Source of the DNA: Rhodococcus triatomae
GTDB lineage: Bacteria > Actinomycetota > Actinomycetes > Mycobacteriales > Mycobacteriaceae
Length of the DNA stretch: 64,000 nt
Direction: 5' to 3'
NCBI RefSeq assembly: GCF_014217785.1
Contig: NZ_CP048814.1
Coordinates: 3,162,001-3,226,000 of the forward strand
Both the position numbers and the translations under genes were made by a program. Positions 36,500 to 44,885 of this stretch are shown piece after piece. The notes beneath the pieces are model-generated. The model was not told the origin of the DNA. It saw nothing but the letters and a program-made list of their open reading frames with translations, and ran no database searches. Numbering within the stretch: position 1 is the first letter of the stretch; every line of letters begins with the position of its first letter.

Positions 36500-37291
36500 A
36501 TGAGTGTCGGTGACGGCTCGTTCCGCAAACACCGTGCGGGGGCGCCCCCCGGGTTCTTCGAGGCCGAGGCCGCGGGGCTGCGATGGCTGGCCGCCGCAGG
36601 TGGCCGAGTCGTCGGGGTTCTCGAGGTGGGCGCCGACGGCATCGTCATGGAACGCCTGGAGGCAGCGCGTCCGACAGCAGCCTGTGCGGCGGAGTTCGGC
36701 CGGATGCTGGCCCTGGTCCATGCGGCGGGTGCGTCGGAGTACGGCAGTGCTCCCGACGGCTACCACGGACAGCTCTACATCGGCGCGCGGCCGATGGGAT
36801 CCGGTACGGCCCCGACCTGGGGTCGGTTCTACGGGCAGGAACGGGTGCGACCGTTCCTGCCCGCGGCGGTGGCCGCCGGGCACCTCACCGAGACGGAGGC
36901 TCGCGAGGTCGAGCAGGCCTGCGAGGTCGTGGAGTCGGGCGTGCTGGACGCCACGGTGCCCGGCCCGGCCCGCATCCACGGCGATCTGTGGAGCGGGAAC
37001 GTGTTCTGGACCGCGGACGGCGTGGTGCTGATCGACCCGGCGGCGCACGGAGGGCATCCGGAGACCGATCTGGCGATGCTGGAGCTCTTCGGGTGCCCGT
37101 TCCTCGAACAGGTCCTGGCCGGCTACGCGGCGGTCGCCGATCTCGCGCCCGGCCGGGACGAGCGGGTGCCTGTCCATCAGCTGCACCCGCTTGCGGTGCA
37201 CGCGGCCGGTCACGGGCGCGGCTACGGTGTCGAGCTCGTCCGGGCCGCCCGATACACCGTCGAACGGTGGGGGAGCTCCCCGGTGCCGTGA
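36500..37291 (+). CDS. Fructosamine kinase-like protein
   Basis: A 263-residue kinase of the fructosamine-kinase/aminoglycoside-phosphotransferase fold. The N-terminal lobe is short (FRKHRAGAPPGFFEAEAAGLRWL); the active site has RIHGDLWSGNVFW, with the catalytic Asp, and VLIDPAAHGGHPETDLAML with the metal-binding Asp. GQLYIGARPMGSGTAPTWGRFYGQERVRP is typical of the bacterial family. Members phosphorylate sugar adducts on amines and so help undo protein glycation. It is divergent from the glycosyltransferase gene. Confidence 0.88.
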   Translation: MSVGDGSFRKHRAGAPPGFFEAEAAGLRWLAAAGGRVVGVLEVGADGIVMERLEAARPTAACAAEFGRMLALVHAAGASEYGSAPDGYHGQLYIGARPMGSGTAPTWGRFYGQERVRPFLPAAVAAGHLTETEAREVEQACEVVESGVLDATVPGPARIHGDLWSGNVFWTADGVVLIDPAAHGGHPETDLAMLELFGCPFLEQVLAGYAAVADLAPGRDERVPVHQLHPLAVHAAGHGRGYGVELVRAARYTVERWGSSPVP

Positions 37292-37364
37292 TTGTCGTCA
37301 CGTCACTGCTCGCGTACCGTCGGTGTCATACCTCCGACCGGTAGTTCACCCGAGGTGATGGGAC

Positions 37365-37586
37365 ATGAAGCTCAACCTGTTCAGTGCATGGGCGACGTTC
37401 GCTCTCGTGCTGGTGTCCATCGTGGCGCTGGCCGGATTCCTGGTCGCGGCGGGGTCCGGCTTCGGCGGGTGGGCCGTACTCACCGGTGTGATCTGCCTCG
37501 GCTCCCTCGCGGCCGCGGCGGTGCTCCTCGGAACAACTCGGCACCACGATCATCGGCTCCACCGACCCACGCCCAGTATCTTCTGA
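37365..37586 (+). CDS. Small membrane protein
   Basis: A 73-residue protein with two transmembrane helices (FALVLVSIVALAGFLVAAG and AVLTGVICLGSLAAAAVLLG) and a His/Arg-rich tail. GAGGTG lies 8 bp before the ATG. The family is not recognised; small proteins like this are common in Rhodococcus. Confidence 0.6.
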   Translation: MKLNLFSAWATFALVLVSIVALAGFLVAAGSGFGGWAVLTGVICLGSLAAAAVLLGTTRHHDHRLHRPTPSIF

Positions 37587-37636
37587 CGCCCGGTATCTTC
37601 TGACGCCCGGCATTTCCGTCTGTCGGCGACGCGGCG

Positions 37637-38497
37637 TCAGGCGTCGGCGAGGCGTCCCTTTTCGTGCTCGATGTCGAAGTCGGCGGGCGGCCAGCTCAGA
37701 TCCAGCCCCTCGAGTGCCGTGATGAGCAGTTCGGTGACGGCCAGGCGGCTGTACCACTTGCGATCGCACGGCACGACGTACCAGGGCGCGTACTCCGTCG
37801 AGGTGCGGTCGAGCATCGCCTGATATGCCTCCTGGTAGGCGGGCCACAGGGCACGTTCGTCGACGTCGCTCGGGTTGTACTTCCAGTACTTGTCCGGCCG
37901 GTCGAGGCGCTCGGCGAGCCGCTTCTTCTGCTCCTCGAGAGAGACGAACATGGCGACCTTGACCAGGGTGGTGCCCTCCGCGACCAGGGTCCGCTCGAAC
38001 TGGTTGATCTCCTCGTACCGGCCCTGCCACACGGGCGTCGGAACCAGTCCGTGGACGCGGACGACCAGGACGTCCTCATAGTGCGAGCGGTCGAACACTC
38101 CGATCTGCCCACCGCGCGGCAACCTCTTGGAGATCCGCCACAGGAAATGGTGCCGCTTCTCCTCCGGCGTGGGTACTCCGAACGCCGCATGATCGACTCC
38201 CTGGGGGTCGACGTGTCCGATCACGTGCCGGACCATTCCGCCTTTGCCCGCGGTGTCCATGCCCTGCAGGACGAGCAGTACCGAGCGGGAGTCGCCCGAC
38301 CGCCCGTTCGCGTAGAGCATTTCCTGGAGGCCGGAGAGCACGGCGCCGCGTTCCTCGAGCAATGCCGTGCCGTCGGACTTGGCACCGGAGAACCCCGGAG
38401 TGCCGTTGCGGTCGAGTTCGGCGACCAGCGTCCCCGGGCCCGCGCGCAGAATCTCGCTCGCCGGACGCTGCCACAGCTTCGATCCCGCCTTCGCCAT
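37637..38497 (-). CDS. ppk2: Polyphosphate kinase 2
   Basis: A 286-residue PPK2-family kinase, which transfers phosphate between polyphosphate and nucleotides. Walker A is GMDTAGKGGMVRH, Walker B FDRSHYEDVLVVRVHGLVP, and the lid region KKRLAERLDRPDKYWKYNPSDVDER is typical. It is a single-domain enzyme. The ATG at 38497 is preferred; one 9 bp upstream is possible. Which nucleotide it prefers cannot be told here. Confidence 0.9.
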   Translation of the reverse strand: MAKAGSKLWQRPASEILRAGPGTLVAELDRNGTPGFSGAKSDGTALLEERGAVLSGLQEMLYANGRSGDSRSVLLVLQGMDTAGKGGMVRHVIGHVDPQGVDHAAFGVPTPEEKRHHFLWRISKRLPRGGQIGVFDRSHYEDVLVVRVHGLVPTPVWQGRYEEINQFERTLVAEGTTLVKVAMFVSLEEQKKRLAERLDRPDKYWKYNPSDVDERALWPAYQEAYQAMLDRTSTEYAPWYVVPCDRKWYSRLAVTELLITALEGLDLSWPPADFDIEHEKGRLADA

Positions 38498-38534
38498 GGC
38501 GCCCACTCTGCCACGGGAGGGGCCGTCGCTCCGG

Positions 38535-38843
38535 TCAGATCCACTCGTACGGCGGTGCGCCTGCGCCTTCGATCATGTGACTGCCCCACAGGTCCACGGC
38601 GGTGATCCGTGCATTCGCCGTTCCGGTGGGTGTCGTGAGGAAGACTTCCGTGCCGACGGAGAGATCGGCGCCCCGGCCGAGGAGTTCGGTGAGGGAACGG
38701 AGGCGCCCGTGCCATACGTAGCGACCGCTGATCGGCTCGAAGTTCCCGGCCAACTCGACGGACGTGGTGACCGTCGGTTGCCCGGCCACCGAGACCTCGG
38801 CAGTGCCGCGGTAGCCGTCCGCTTCTTCCTCTGGTTCGCTCAC
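38535..38843 (-). CDS. DUF4873-type protein
   Basis: A 102-residue protein without signal or membrane segment. It is beta-rich: DGYRGTAEVSVAGQ, the middle ISGRYVWHGRL and the end ARITAVDLWGSHMIEGAG resemble the DUF4873 domain, in other proteins fused to flavin monooxygenases. Function unknown. It stands 37 bp before ppk2 in the same direction and may be co-transcribed. Confidence 0.7.
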   Translation of the reverse strand: MSEPEEEADGYRGTAEVSVAGQPTVTTSVELAGNFEPISGRYVWHGRLRSLTELLGRGADLSVGTEVFLTTPTGTANARITAVDLWGSHMIEGAGAPPYEWI

Positions 38844-38891
38844 CCCTCCAGTGTTACCTGTGACTTGAAGTTACACAAGAGGTGTCGAGTG

Positions 38892-39629
38892 TCAGTGCGG
38901 CTCGGGCAACAGTGAATGCGGCATCGCGTTGAAACGGGCCGGCGAGCCGTTGACGGCGGCGATCCCGGTGACGCCGCCCCACGTCATCATCGTCAGGTAG
39001 CTGATCAGGTCGTCCGCCGACATCGACCGGTTCGAGATCCACCAGTGGGTGGCCAACTGCACGGAGCCGACGATCCCGTACGCCCACGGAACCGCGCCGC
39101 CCGAGTCCATCTCCAGCCCGCGAAGCTTCTCGCCGAGCACCGTGGAGAGCACCTCGGCGATCATCCGCTCCGAATCCGCGACCACGTCGCGACCCGCCGA
39201 GCCCTGCCCGTTGGCCATCACGTAGAGGTAGATCTCCGGGTCCGAGGCCACCGTCTCCACATAGGCCGTGATGGTCGCCTTGGCCAGCTCGAATTCGTCG
39301 AGGTCTCCACTGATCGCGGCATAGATCCGCGGGGCGAGGATCGTCTCCACGTAGCGAACCATCGTCGCGTTGATCAGATCGCCCTTGTCGTTGAAGTAGC
39401 GATACAGCACCGTCTTGGACACGCCGATCTCCGACGCGATCTCGTCCATCCCGATGTCGCGCCCCCGCAGCCGGATCGCCGCGATCGTCCCGTCCACCAA
39501 CTCCTCGCGCCGCGCGATCTTGTGCTCACGCCAGCGGCGCTTACGCCCGTCGGGCTTGGCCTGCTTGTCGGGTTCGGTCACGAGATCGGCAGCTTCCTTC
39601 TCGGCGACGGTGGCATCGTTCTTCGGCAC
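38892..39629 (-). CDS. TetR-family regulator (Rv0472c-like)
   Basis: A 245-residue TetR protein. A charged N-terminal tail of about 40 residues precedes the helix-turn-helix DEIASEIGVSKTVLYRYFNDKGDLINATM. The C-terminal domain is long and includes YLYVMANGQGSAGRDVV and WAYGIVGSVQLATHWWI. GTG at 39629 (VPKNDATVAEKE) is the likely start. It is divergent from the DUF445 gene, the order known from M. tuberculosis Rv0472c-Rv0473. Confidence 0.85.
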   Translation of the reverse strand: MPKNDATVAEKEAADLVTEPDKQAKPDGRKRRWREHKIARREELVDGTIAAIRLRGRDIGMDEIASEIGVSKTVLYRYFNDKGDLINATMVRYVETILAPRIYAAISGDLDEFELAKATITAYVETVASDPEIYLYVMANGQGSAGRDVVADSERMIAEVLSTVLGEKLRGLEMDSGGAVPWAYGIVGSVQLATHWWISNRSMSADDLISYLTMMTWGGVTGIAAVNGSPARFNAMPHSLLPEPH

Positions 39630-39785
39630 TGGGGTTCGTCCACTCCTCGGGGTGATCGGGCGGGTCTGCTCCGAACCAGTCCAGCTTAATGGCACCGAAC
39701 TGTCCGCGGCGGTGATGTCTCGTTCACTCGGACCCCACCCTGGCCGCGCGCCTTCGGCACCGGCACCCCGCGCGCCTTCGGCACA

Positions 39786-41066
39786 ATGGCAGATGTGGAA
39801 CAACTGAACCTCTCGGTGTTCGACGACGCCGCCAAGCGCCGCGACCTGCGCAGGATGAAGGTCCTGGCGACCGGTTTCCTCGTCGTCGCCACCGTGATCT
39901 ACCTCTACTGCCGGTGGCAGGAGTCGCGTGGCGCGGGCGCGTGGGTCGGGTACGTGCGCGCCGCGGCGGAAGCAGGCATGGTCGGTGCCCTCGCCGACTG
40001 GTTCGCCGTGACCGCGCTGTTCAAGCATCCGCTCGGGCTGCCCATCCCGCACACCGCGATCATCAAACGCAAGAAGGACCAGCTCGGCGGGGCGTTGAGC
40101 AACTTTGTCGGCCAGAACTTCCTCGCCCCGGACGTGGTGGCCGCGAAGGTCCAGAGTGCCGAGATCCCGCGTCGGCTCGGTGCCTGGATGGCCCAGCCGG
40201 AGCACGCGGAGCGGGTCGCCGCCGAGACCGCGACCGTCCTGCGCGGGTTCGTGGAGGTCCTGCGCGACGAGGACGTCCAGCAGATCATCGACCACACCAT
40301 CGTGCGCCGGCTCGCGGAGCCGGAATGGGGTCCGCCGATCGGGAAGGTGCTCGCCGAACTGCTGCGGGAGAACCGGCAACTCCCGGTGATCGACCTGCTC
40401 GCGGAACGGGCGCACCAGTGGGCGCTCGGCAGTCAGGACACCATCGATCGGGTGATCAGTCGCGACTCGCCCACGTGGTCGCCGAAGTTCGTCGACCATC
40501 TGCTCGGGGAGAAGATCCATCGCGAACTCGTCGAGTTCACCTGGAAGGTGCGGTCCAACCCCGATCACGAGGTCCGCCAGGCGGCCAACCGGTTCCTCCA
40601 CGATTTCGCGGACGACCTGCAGAACGACCCGGTCACGATGGAGAAGGCCGAGAAGATCAAGGCGGAGATCATGAATCGCGACGAGGTCACACACCTCGCC
40701 GCCTCCACCTGGAAGGTGGCCAAACGCCTGATCATGGAGTCGGTCGACGATCCGCACAGCACGCTCCGGACCAAGGTGGCCGAGAACGTGGCGCAGCTGG
40801 GTCGCCGCCTCCGCGACGACGAGGAGATGCGGGCAAAGGTCGATCGTTGGCTCCAGGGCGGGACCCGGTACATCGCCGAGAACTACACGGGCGAGCTCAC
40901 GGCCGTCATCTCCGAGACGGTGGAACGCTGGGACGCCGGGGAAGCGAGCCGCAAGATCGAACTCCAGGTCGGCCGCGACCTCCAGTTCATCCGGATCAAC
41001 GGCACGGTCGTCGGCGCGCTCGCCGGCCTGACCATCTACACCCTGTCGGGGCTTCTCTTCGGCTGA
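39786..41066 (+). CDS. DUF445 membrane-associated protein
   Basis: A 426-residue protein with a transmembrane helix near residue 30 (VLATGFLVVATVIYLY), a hallmark loop EAGMVGALADWFAVTALFKHPLGLPIPHTAIIKRKKDQLG, a long helical domain and a C-terminal hydrophobic segment GTVVGALAGLTIYTLSGLLFG. This is the DUF445 (YjiN-like) family. The molecular role is unknown; the fold suggests an envelope-associated protein held at both ends. Confidence 0.88.
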   Translation: MADVEQLNLSVFDDAAKRRDLRRMKVLATGFLVVATVIYLYCRWQESRGAGAWVGYVRAAAEAGMVGALADWFAVTALFKHPLGLPIPHTAIIKRKKDQLGGALSNFVGQNFLAPDVVAAKVQSAEIPRRLGAWMAQPEHAERVAAETATVLRGFVEVLRDEDVQQIIDHTIVRRLAEPEWGPPIGKVLAELLRENRQLPVIDLLAERAHQWALGSQDTIDRVISRDSPTWSPKFVDHLLGEKIHRELVEFTWKVRSNPDHEVRQAANRFLHDFADDLQNDPVTMEKAEKIKAEIMNRDEVTHLAASTWKVAKRLIMESVDDPHSTLRTKVAENVAQLGRRLRDDEEMRAKVDRWLQGGTRYIAENYTGELTAVISETVERWDAGEASRKIELQVGRDLQFIRINGTVVGALAGLTIYTLSGLLFG

Positions 41067-41125
41067 GCCACAGCGGCCCGGACGGCCGACGAACAGGTCC
41101 GCGAGCACCGGTGCTAACAGAGTGC

Positions 41126-41154
41126 TTGCAATTGCTAGCACCCCGCCCTACGCT
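41126..41154 (+). promoter_or_regulatory. Promoter of the XRE-hbhA operon
   Basis: TTGCAA and TACGCT stand 17 bp apart, a good match to a housekeeping sigma promoter. GTGCTAAC at 41111 and TGCTAGCAC at 41133 around it form an imperfect inverted repeat that could be a site for the XRE protein. The start codon lies 30 bp downstream. Confidence 0.55.
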
Positions 41155-41183
41155 GGTGGTGCCCACGAAAGGTGAAGACGACG

Positions 41184-41720
41184 GTGGACAGTGAGGATCG
41201 GGACGCAGCCGGTGCCGGCGACATCGCCGCGGTGGTCAGTTCCGCGGCACACGACATCGGCGGGTTCATTCGCGCACAGCGTGAGTCGGCCCAGGTGTCG
41301 CTCCGTCAGCTCGCTCAACTGGCCGGCGTCAGCAACCCCTACCTGAGTCAGATCGAACGTGGGCTGCGCAAGCCCTCCGCGGAGGTACTCGCGCAGATAG
41401 CCAAGGGGCTCCGGGTCTCCTCGGAGGTCCTGTACGTCCAGGCCGGCTATCTCGAACAACGGGCGCACAGCCCGGTGCGCGATGCGCTGCTCGCCGACAC
41501 CTTCGTCACCGAGCGGCAGAAGCAGGTCCTGCTCGAGATCTACGAGTCGTTCCGTCGAGAGAACGACTCGGATGAACCCCGTGCCACCGACGGTGCGGTA
41601 GTGGTGTCCCCGAGCGCTCGTGCCGGGGAACCCGTCCGCGACACCGGCCCGGAGGGCAATTCGCCGACGCGCGAGGTGAGTACCTCGCCGACCCTCGAAG
41701 AGGAGAACACCGATGACTGA
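41184..41720 (+). CDS. XRE-family regulator (Rv0474-like)
   Basis: A 178-residue regulator. The helix-turn-helix QVSLRQLAQLAGVSNPYLSQIERGLRKPSAEVLAQIAKGL lies at residues 36-80, followed by a helical part with RQKQVLLEIYESFRREN and a disordered acidic tail. GTG at 41184 follows AAAGGTG at good distance; the GTG 12 bp earlier has no ribosome site. The end overlaps hbhA by 8 bp, so it is probably coupled to it. The same gene pair occurs in M. tuberculosis. Confidence 0.85.
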   Translation: MDSEDRDAAGAGDIAAVVSSAAHDIGGFIRAQRESAQVSLRQLAQLAGVSNPYLSQIERGLRKPSAEVLAQIAKGLRVSSEVLYVQAGYLEQRAHSPVRDALLADTFVTERQKQVLLEIYESFRRENDSDEPRATDGAVVVSPSARAGEPVRDTGPEGNSPTREVSTSPTLEEENTDD

Positions 41721-42504
41721 TCCGAAGACCATCGACAACGTCAAGACGTCGCTGTACGCAGCGGTGGGCGCCGGCGACGTCGTCGTGCAGGCCGTGGCCG
41801 ACGTGGTGGCCCAGGTACGTGAGCGCGCCGAGAACACCCAGGGCGACGTCACCGAGCGCGTGGACACCGCCCGCGAGCGTTTCGTGGAGCTCTCCGACGA
41901 GCTCACCGAGAGCGTCGAGGGGCTGCGTGAGCGCCTGTCCGGTCTGCCGGCCGAGCTCCCCGAGGAACTGGCCGACCTGCGCGAGAAGTTCAGCGCCGAA
42001 GAACTGCGGCGGGTCGCCGAGGCTTACCTGAAGGTCGCGTCGGATCTGTACACGTCGCTGGCCGAGCGCGGCGAAGAGGCCGTCGAGCGGCTGCGCAACC
42101 AGTCCGGCTTCGAAGAGGGCCTGGGCCGCGCCGAGTCCGCGTTCGGCGACGCCGTCGAGCTGACCGAGGAAGCGCTCGGCACCGTGGCGCGCCAGACGCG
42201 TTCGGTGGGTGAGCAGGCCGCCAAGCTGGCCGGCCGTGCCGCCGGTCGCATCTCGGACACCGCAGAGGGTGTCGGCGACGCCATCTCGGACGCGGGCGAC
42301 GAGGCCGCTCTCCGGGTCCTCGATCTCGGCGAGCAGGCAGAGGACGCCGCCGACGACGCCGCCGAGCGTGCGACCGTCGCCAAGTCCCGAGTCGCCGCGA
42401 AGAAGGCCGCCCCGGCCAAGAAGGCTCCGGCGAAGAAGGCCGCGCCCGCGAAGAAGGCTCCGGCGAAGACCACCGCACGCAAGGCTCCCGCCAAGAAGTC
42501 CTGA
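41713..42504 (+). CDS. hbhA: Heparin-binding hemagglutinin HbhA-like protein
   Basis: A 263-residue protein: an N-terminal amphipathic region (KTIDNVKTSLYAAVGAGDVVVQ), a long coiled coil to about residue 210, and a C-terminal Lys/Ala/Pro tail with repeated AAPAKKAPAKK blocks. In mycobacteria this tail binds sulphated glycans and DNA, and the protein is an adhesin and affects lipid bodies. It is longer than M. tuberculosis HbhA (199 residues), mainly in the coiled coil. Gene order XRE-hbhA-DUF2516 is conserved. A 21-bp stem follows. Confidence 0.88.
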   Translation: MTDPKTIDNVKTSLYAAVGAGDVVVQAVADVVAQVRERAENTQGDVTERVDTARERFVELSDELTESVEGLRERLSGLPAELPEELADLREKFSAEELRRVAEAYLKVASDLYTSLAERGEEAVERLRNQSGFEEGLGRAESAFGDAVELTEEALGTVARQTRSVGEQAAKLAGRAAGRISDTAEGVGDAISDAGDEAALRVLDLGEQAEDAADDAAERATVAKSRVAAKKAAPAKKAPAKKAAPAKKAPAKTTARKAPAKKS

Positions 42505-42545
42505 TCGGGACGCGTCGGACGGACGCTCCGACCGGCACGGATACC

Positions 42546-42590
42546 GACGACGAACGGCTCTCGCGCACTGCGCGGGAGCCGTTCGTCGTC
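42546..42590 (+). terminator. Terminator hairpin after hbhA
   Basis: A 21-bp stem with a single T-G pair: GACGACGAACGGCTC at the left pairs with GAGCCGTTCGTCGTC at the right around a 3-nt loop. It ends 20 bp before the next gene. Confidence 0.8.
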
Positions 42591-42610
42591 CCGACTCGTA
42601 GGATGGACCC

Positions 42611-42904
42611 GTGATTCACGTCGACGGCATCGTTTCGCTGATCCTGCTCGCGCTCCAGATCGTGGCACTCGCGGCCGCCGGGTACGCGCTGTTTCACGCG
42701 CTGCGTCAACGTAAGGACGCCTTCACGGCGGTCGACAAGCTGACCAAGCCGATCTGGCTCGGCATCCTGGCCGCGTCGTTCCTCGTGCTCCTGCTCTTCC
42801 AGGCCGTGTTCCTGCTGGGCATCGTCGCCGTGGTCGCGGTGTGCGTCTACCTCGTCGACGTCCGTCCGCGGGTGGACGAGGTGCAGCGCGGCCCTCGCTG
42901 GTAG
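42611..42904 (+). CDS. DUF2516-type membrane protein (Rv0476-like)
   Basis: A 97-residue protein with GTG start. An N-terminal helix (IVSLILLALQIVALAAAGYALF), a charged loop (RQRKDAFTAVDKLTKPIW) and two further hydrophobic segments give an integral membrane protein; the end is VDVRPRVDEVQRGPRW. The family occurs behind hbhA across mycolata. Function unknown. Confidence 0.85.
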   Translation: MIHVDGIVSLILLALQIVALAAAGYALFHALRQRKDAFTAVDKLTKPIWLGILAASFLVLLLFQAVFLLGIVAVVAVCVYLVDVRPRVDEVQRGPRW

Positions 42905-42934
42905 CCGCCCCGCTCGCCCTCCTCTTCCCGCCCT

Positions 42935-42993
42935 GCTCGGCACGATGTCACACGGGTTCGATCTGAGCGATCCGATGTGACATGGTGCCGAGC
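42935..42993. repeat. Intergenic palindrome, family B copy 2
   Basis: Outer arms GCTCGGCAC(G)ATGTCAC and GTGACAT(G)GTGCCGAGC pair with one mismatch; the inner part is irregular. It shares GGCACGATGTCAC with the perfect palindrome at 27841. It follows the DUF2516 gene. Confidence 0.7.
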
Positions 42994-43020
42994 CCTGGGG
43001 CCGCGCTTGCCGCAACGATG

Positions 43021-43109
43021 ACAATGCTCATTGTGACAATGTGCTGGTGTCCCAGGAGGGGTGATAACTGATATCCTGAGTGACAGGCAGATATCCTGAG
43101 CGACAGACA
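43021..43109 (+). promoter_or_regulatory. Operator-like repeats upstream of the diiron oxygenase gene
   Basis: A palindrome ACAATG-CT-CATTGT (43021-43034) with a further GACAATG, and a 20-bp direct repeat, each copy starting GATATCCTGAG (43070-43089 and 43090-43109), lie before the oxygenase start at 43131. They could bind the MerR-type regulator encoded two genes on. Confidence 0.5.
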
Positions 43110-43130
43110 GGCCTGACGAAGGGAACTGTG

Positions 43131-44081
43131 ATGTCCGTCATCAGTGGCAGGACAAAGGGTGGCAGCGCGAAGGGTCGAATTCCTTCCTCGCGTCTCACTC
43201 GTGCCGGTTCCCGCCAGGAGACGGCCGAACGGCTGCTCGATTCCTCCGCCCGCAAGTCCTACGACCCGCTGGTCGAGGTGGACTGGGAGGCGCCCATCCC
43301 GCACGAGAAGTACGGCATGACGCCGGAGTGGTGCAGCCTGTACGGCACCGAGCTGTGGGATCGGATGTCGGAGGAGCAGCGGGTCACGCTCACCCAGCAC
43401 GAGGCGGCGTCCATCGCCGGCACCGGCATCTGGTTCGAGATGATCCTCATGCAGATGCTGCTGCGGGACATCTACTCTCACGATCCGGCGTCCGCCCACG
43501 TCCAGTTCGCACTCACCGAGATCGCCGACGAGTGCCGGCACTCGACCATGTTCGCGCGGTCCGCCCAGCGGTTCGGGATCCCGTCGTATCGGCCCAAGCG
43601 CTGGATCCGCGAGTCGGCCCGGCTCTTCAAGGCCACCGCGACCGGGTCGCTCGCCTACGGCGGAACACTGTTCGCCGAGGAGATCCTCGACATGATGCAG
43701 CGGGACTTCATGAAGGACCCGCGCGTGCAGCCCGTCACCCGCACCGTGAGCAAGATCCACGTACTCGAGGAGTCCCGGCACATCAAGTTCGCGCGTGAGG
43801 AGTGTGTGCGCCGGGTCCGCAACGCGTCGTGGTTCAGCCGAGCCCGGGTGCGTCTCGTCTTGGGCGTCACCGCCTACTTCGTCGTCACCAGCCTGGTGAA
43901 CGACCAGGTGTACGCGGCTGCGGGGCTCGATGTCGCCGAGGCGAAGGCCGCCGCGAAGAACAATCGCCACTACCACGACAAGGTCCGCGAAGGATGCGCG
44001 AAGACGATGGAGTTCCTCGACGAGGTCGGCCTGGTCGGCGGACCGTCGACGGTCCTGCTGCGGCGCGCGCACATCCTGTGA
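43131..44081 (+). CDS. AurF-like diiron oxygenase
   Basis: A 316-residue protein of the AurF/p-aminobenzoate N-oxygenase family. The metal ligands of a ferritin-like diiron site are visible: QHEAASIAGTGIW, ALTEIADECRHSTMF, FAEEILDMMQRDF and HVLEESRHIKFAREE. In mycobacteria such genes often come with a regulator. The substrate may be an aryl amine or a lipid; unknown here. ATG at 43131 was chosen as the N-terminus before it is encoded by the repeat region. It overlaps the MerR start by 1 bp. Confidence 0.85.
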   Translation: MSVISGRTKGGSAKGRIPSSRLTRAGSRQETAERLLDSSARKSYDPLVEVDWEAPIPHEKYGMTPEWCSLYGTELWDRMSEEQRVTLTQHEAASIAGTGIWFEMILMQMLLRDIYSHDPASAHVQFALTEIADECRHSTMFARSAQRFGIPSYRPKRWIRESARLFKATATGSLAYGGTLFAEEILDMMQRDFMKDPRVQPVTRTVSKIHVLEESRHIKFAREECVRRVRNASWFSRARVRLVLGVTAYFVVTSLVNDQVYAAAGLDVAEAKAAAKNNRHYHDKVREGCAKTMEFLDEVGLVGGPSTVLLRRAHIL

Positions 44082-44836
44082 TGACCGAGTACCGGATCGA
44101 CGACCTGGCCCGTGCTGCCGGTGTCAGTGTGCGCAACGTACGGGTCTACCAGGACCGAGGGCTGTTGCCACCGCCGCGCAAGCAGGGACGCACCGGGTGG
44201 TACAACGACTCGCATCTGGCCCGGCTGACCCTCATCGGACGCATGCTCGACCGCGGATACACGTTCGCCACGATCAGTGAACTGCTCAGCGCCGCACGCT
44301 ACGGACTCCAGGTCAGCGAGATCCTCGAGACCGAGAACCCGGACGGAGACTGGAAGGCGCTGCGGCGGTCCCGGCGGCTGTCGTTCGAGGACCTGCGGGA
44401 GATGTTCGGCGCCGACGGCACCGAACGCAACATCGCGCGCGGCACCGAACTCGGCGCACTCGTTCCCACCGGTGACGACTTCGCGGTGCCGCAGCGACGG
44501 CTGATCGACGCGGCCCAGGTTCTGGTGGACGCGGGAATCCCGCTCGGGGACATCCTCGATCAGGCCGAGGCGGTGCGCGCCGACCTCGCCGACGTCGCCG
44601 CCCGGTTCGTCGCGGTGGTCGCCGACCGCTACATGCCCGGCGACGATCGTCCACTCGACCTCGACGAGGCGACCGTCTCCGAGATGGCGGCACTCGTGAA
44701 CCAGATCCGGCCACTGGCCCATGACACGGTGCAGTCGATGTTCGCCGAGGCCATGGAGACCGCGATCTCCCGGTCCCTCGAGCAGATGGCCGCCCGGATG
44801 GGCGAGGATCGAGACGAGAGCACCCGGGCCGGTTGA
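44081..44836 (+). CDS. MerR-family regulator
   Basis: A 251-residue regulator. The N-terminal winged helix YRIDDLARAAGVSVRNVRVYQDRGLLPPPRKQGRTGWYNDSH is typical; the remainder is a long helical domain without the metal-binding cysteines of metal-sensing MerR. It shares TGATG with the end of the oxygenase gene, so the two are translated together. It probably controls the operon through the repeats at 43021-43109. Confidence 0.85.
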   Translation: MTEYRIDDLARAAGVSVRNVRVYQDRGLLPPPRKQGRTGWYNDSHLARLTLIGRMLDRGYTFATISELLSAARYGLQVSEILETENPDGDWKALRRSRRLSFEDLREMFGADGTERNIARGTELGALVPTGDDFAVPQRRLIDAAQVLVDAGIPLGDILDQAEAVRADLADVAARFVAVVADRYMPGDDRPLDLDEATVSEMAALVNQIRPLAHDTVQSMFAEAMETAISRSLEQMAARMGEDRDESTRAG

Positions 44837-44885
44837 GCTCGGATCCACCACGGCCGGGACCGTCCCGGCCAGAACAGGGGAGTAC

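Noticed and set aside
38892-41141. A 749-codon open frame joining the TetR gene to a long upstream part
   Set aside because: The upstream part is the complement of the DUF445 gene; TetR proteins begin near the GTG at 39629.
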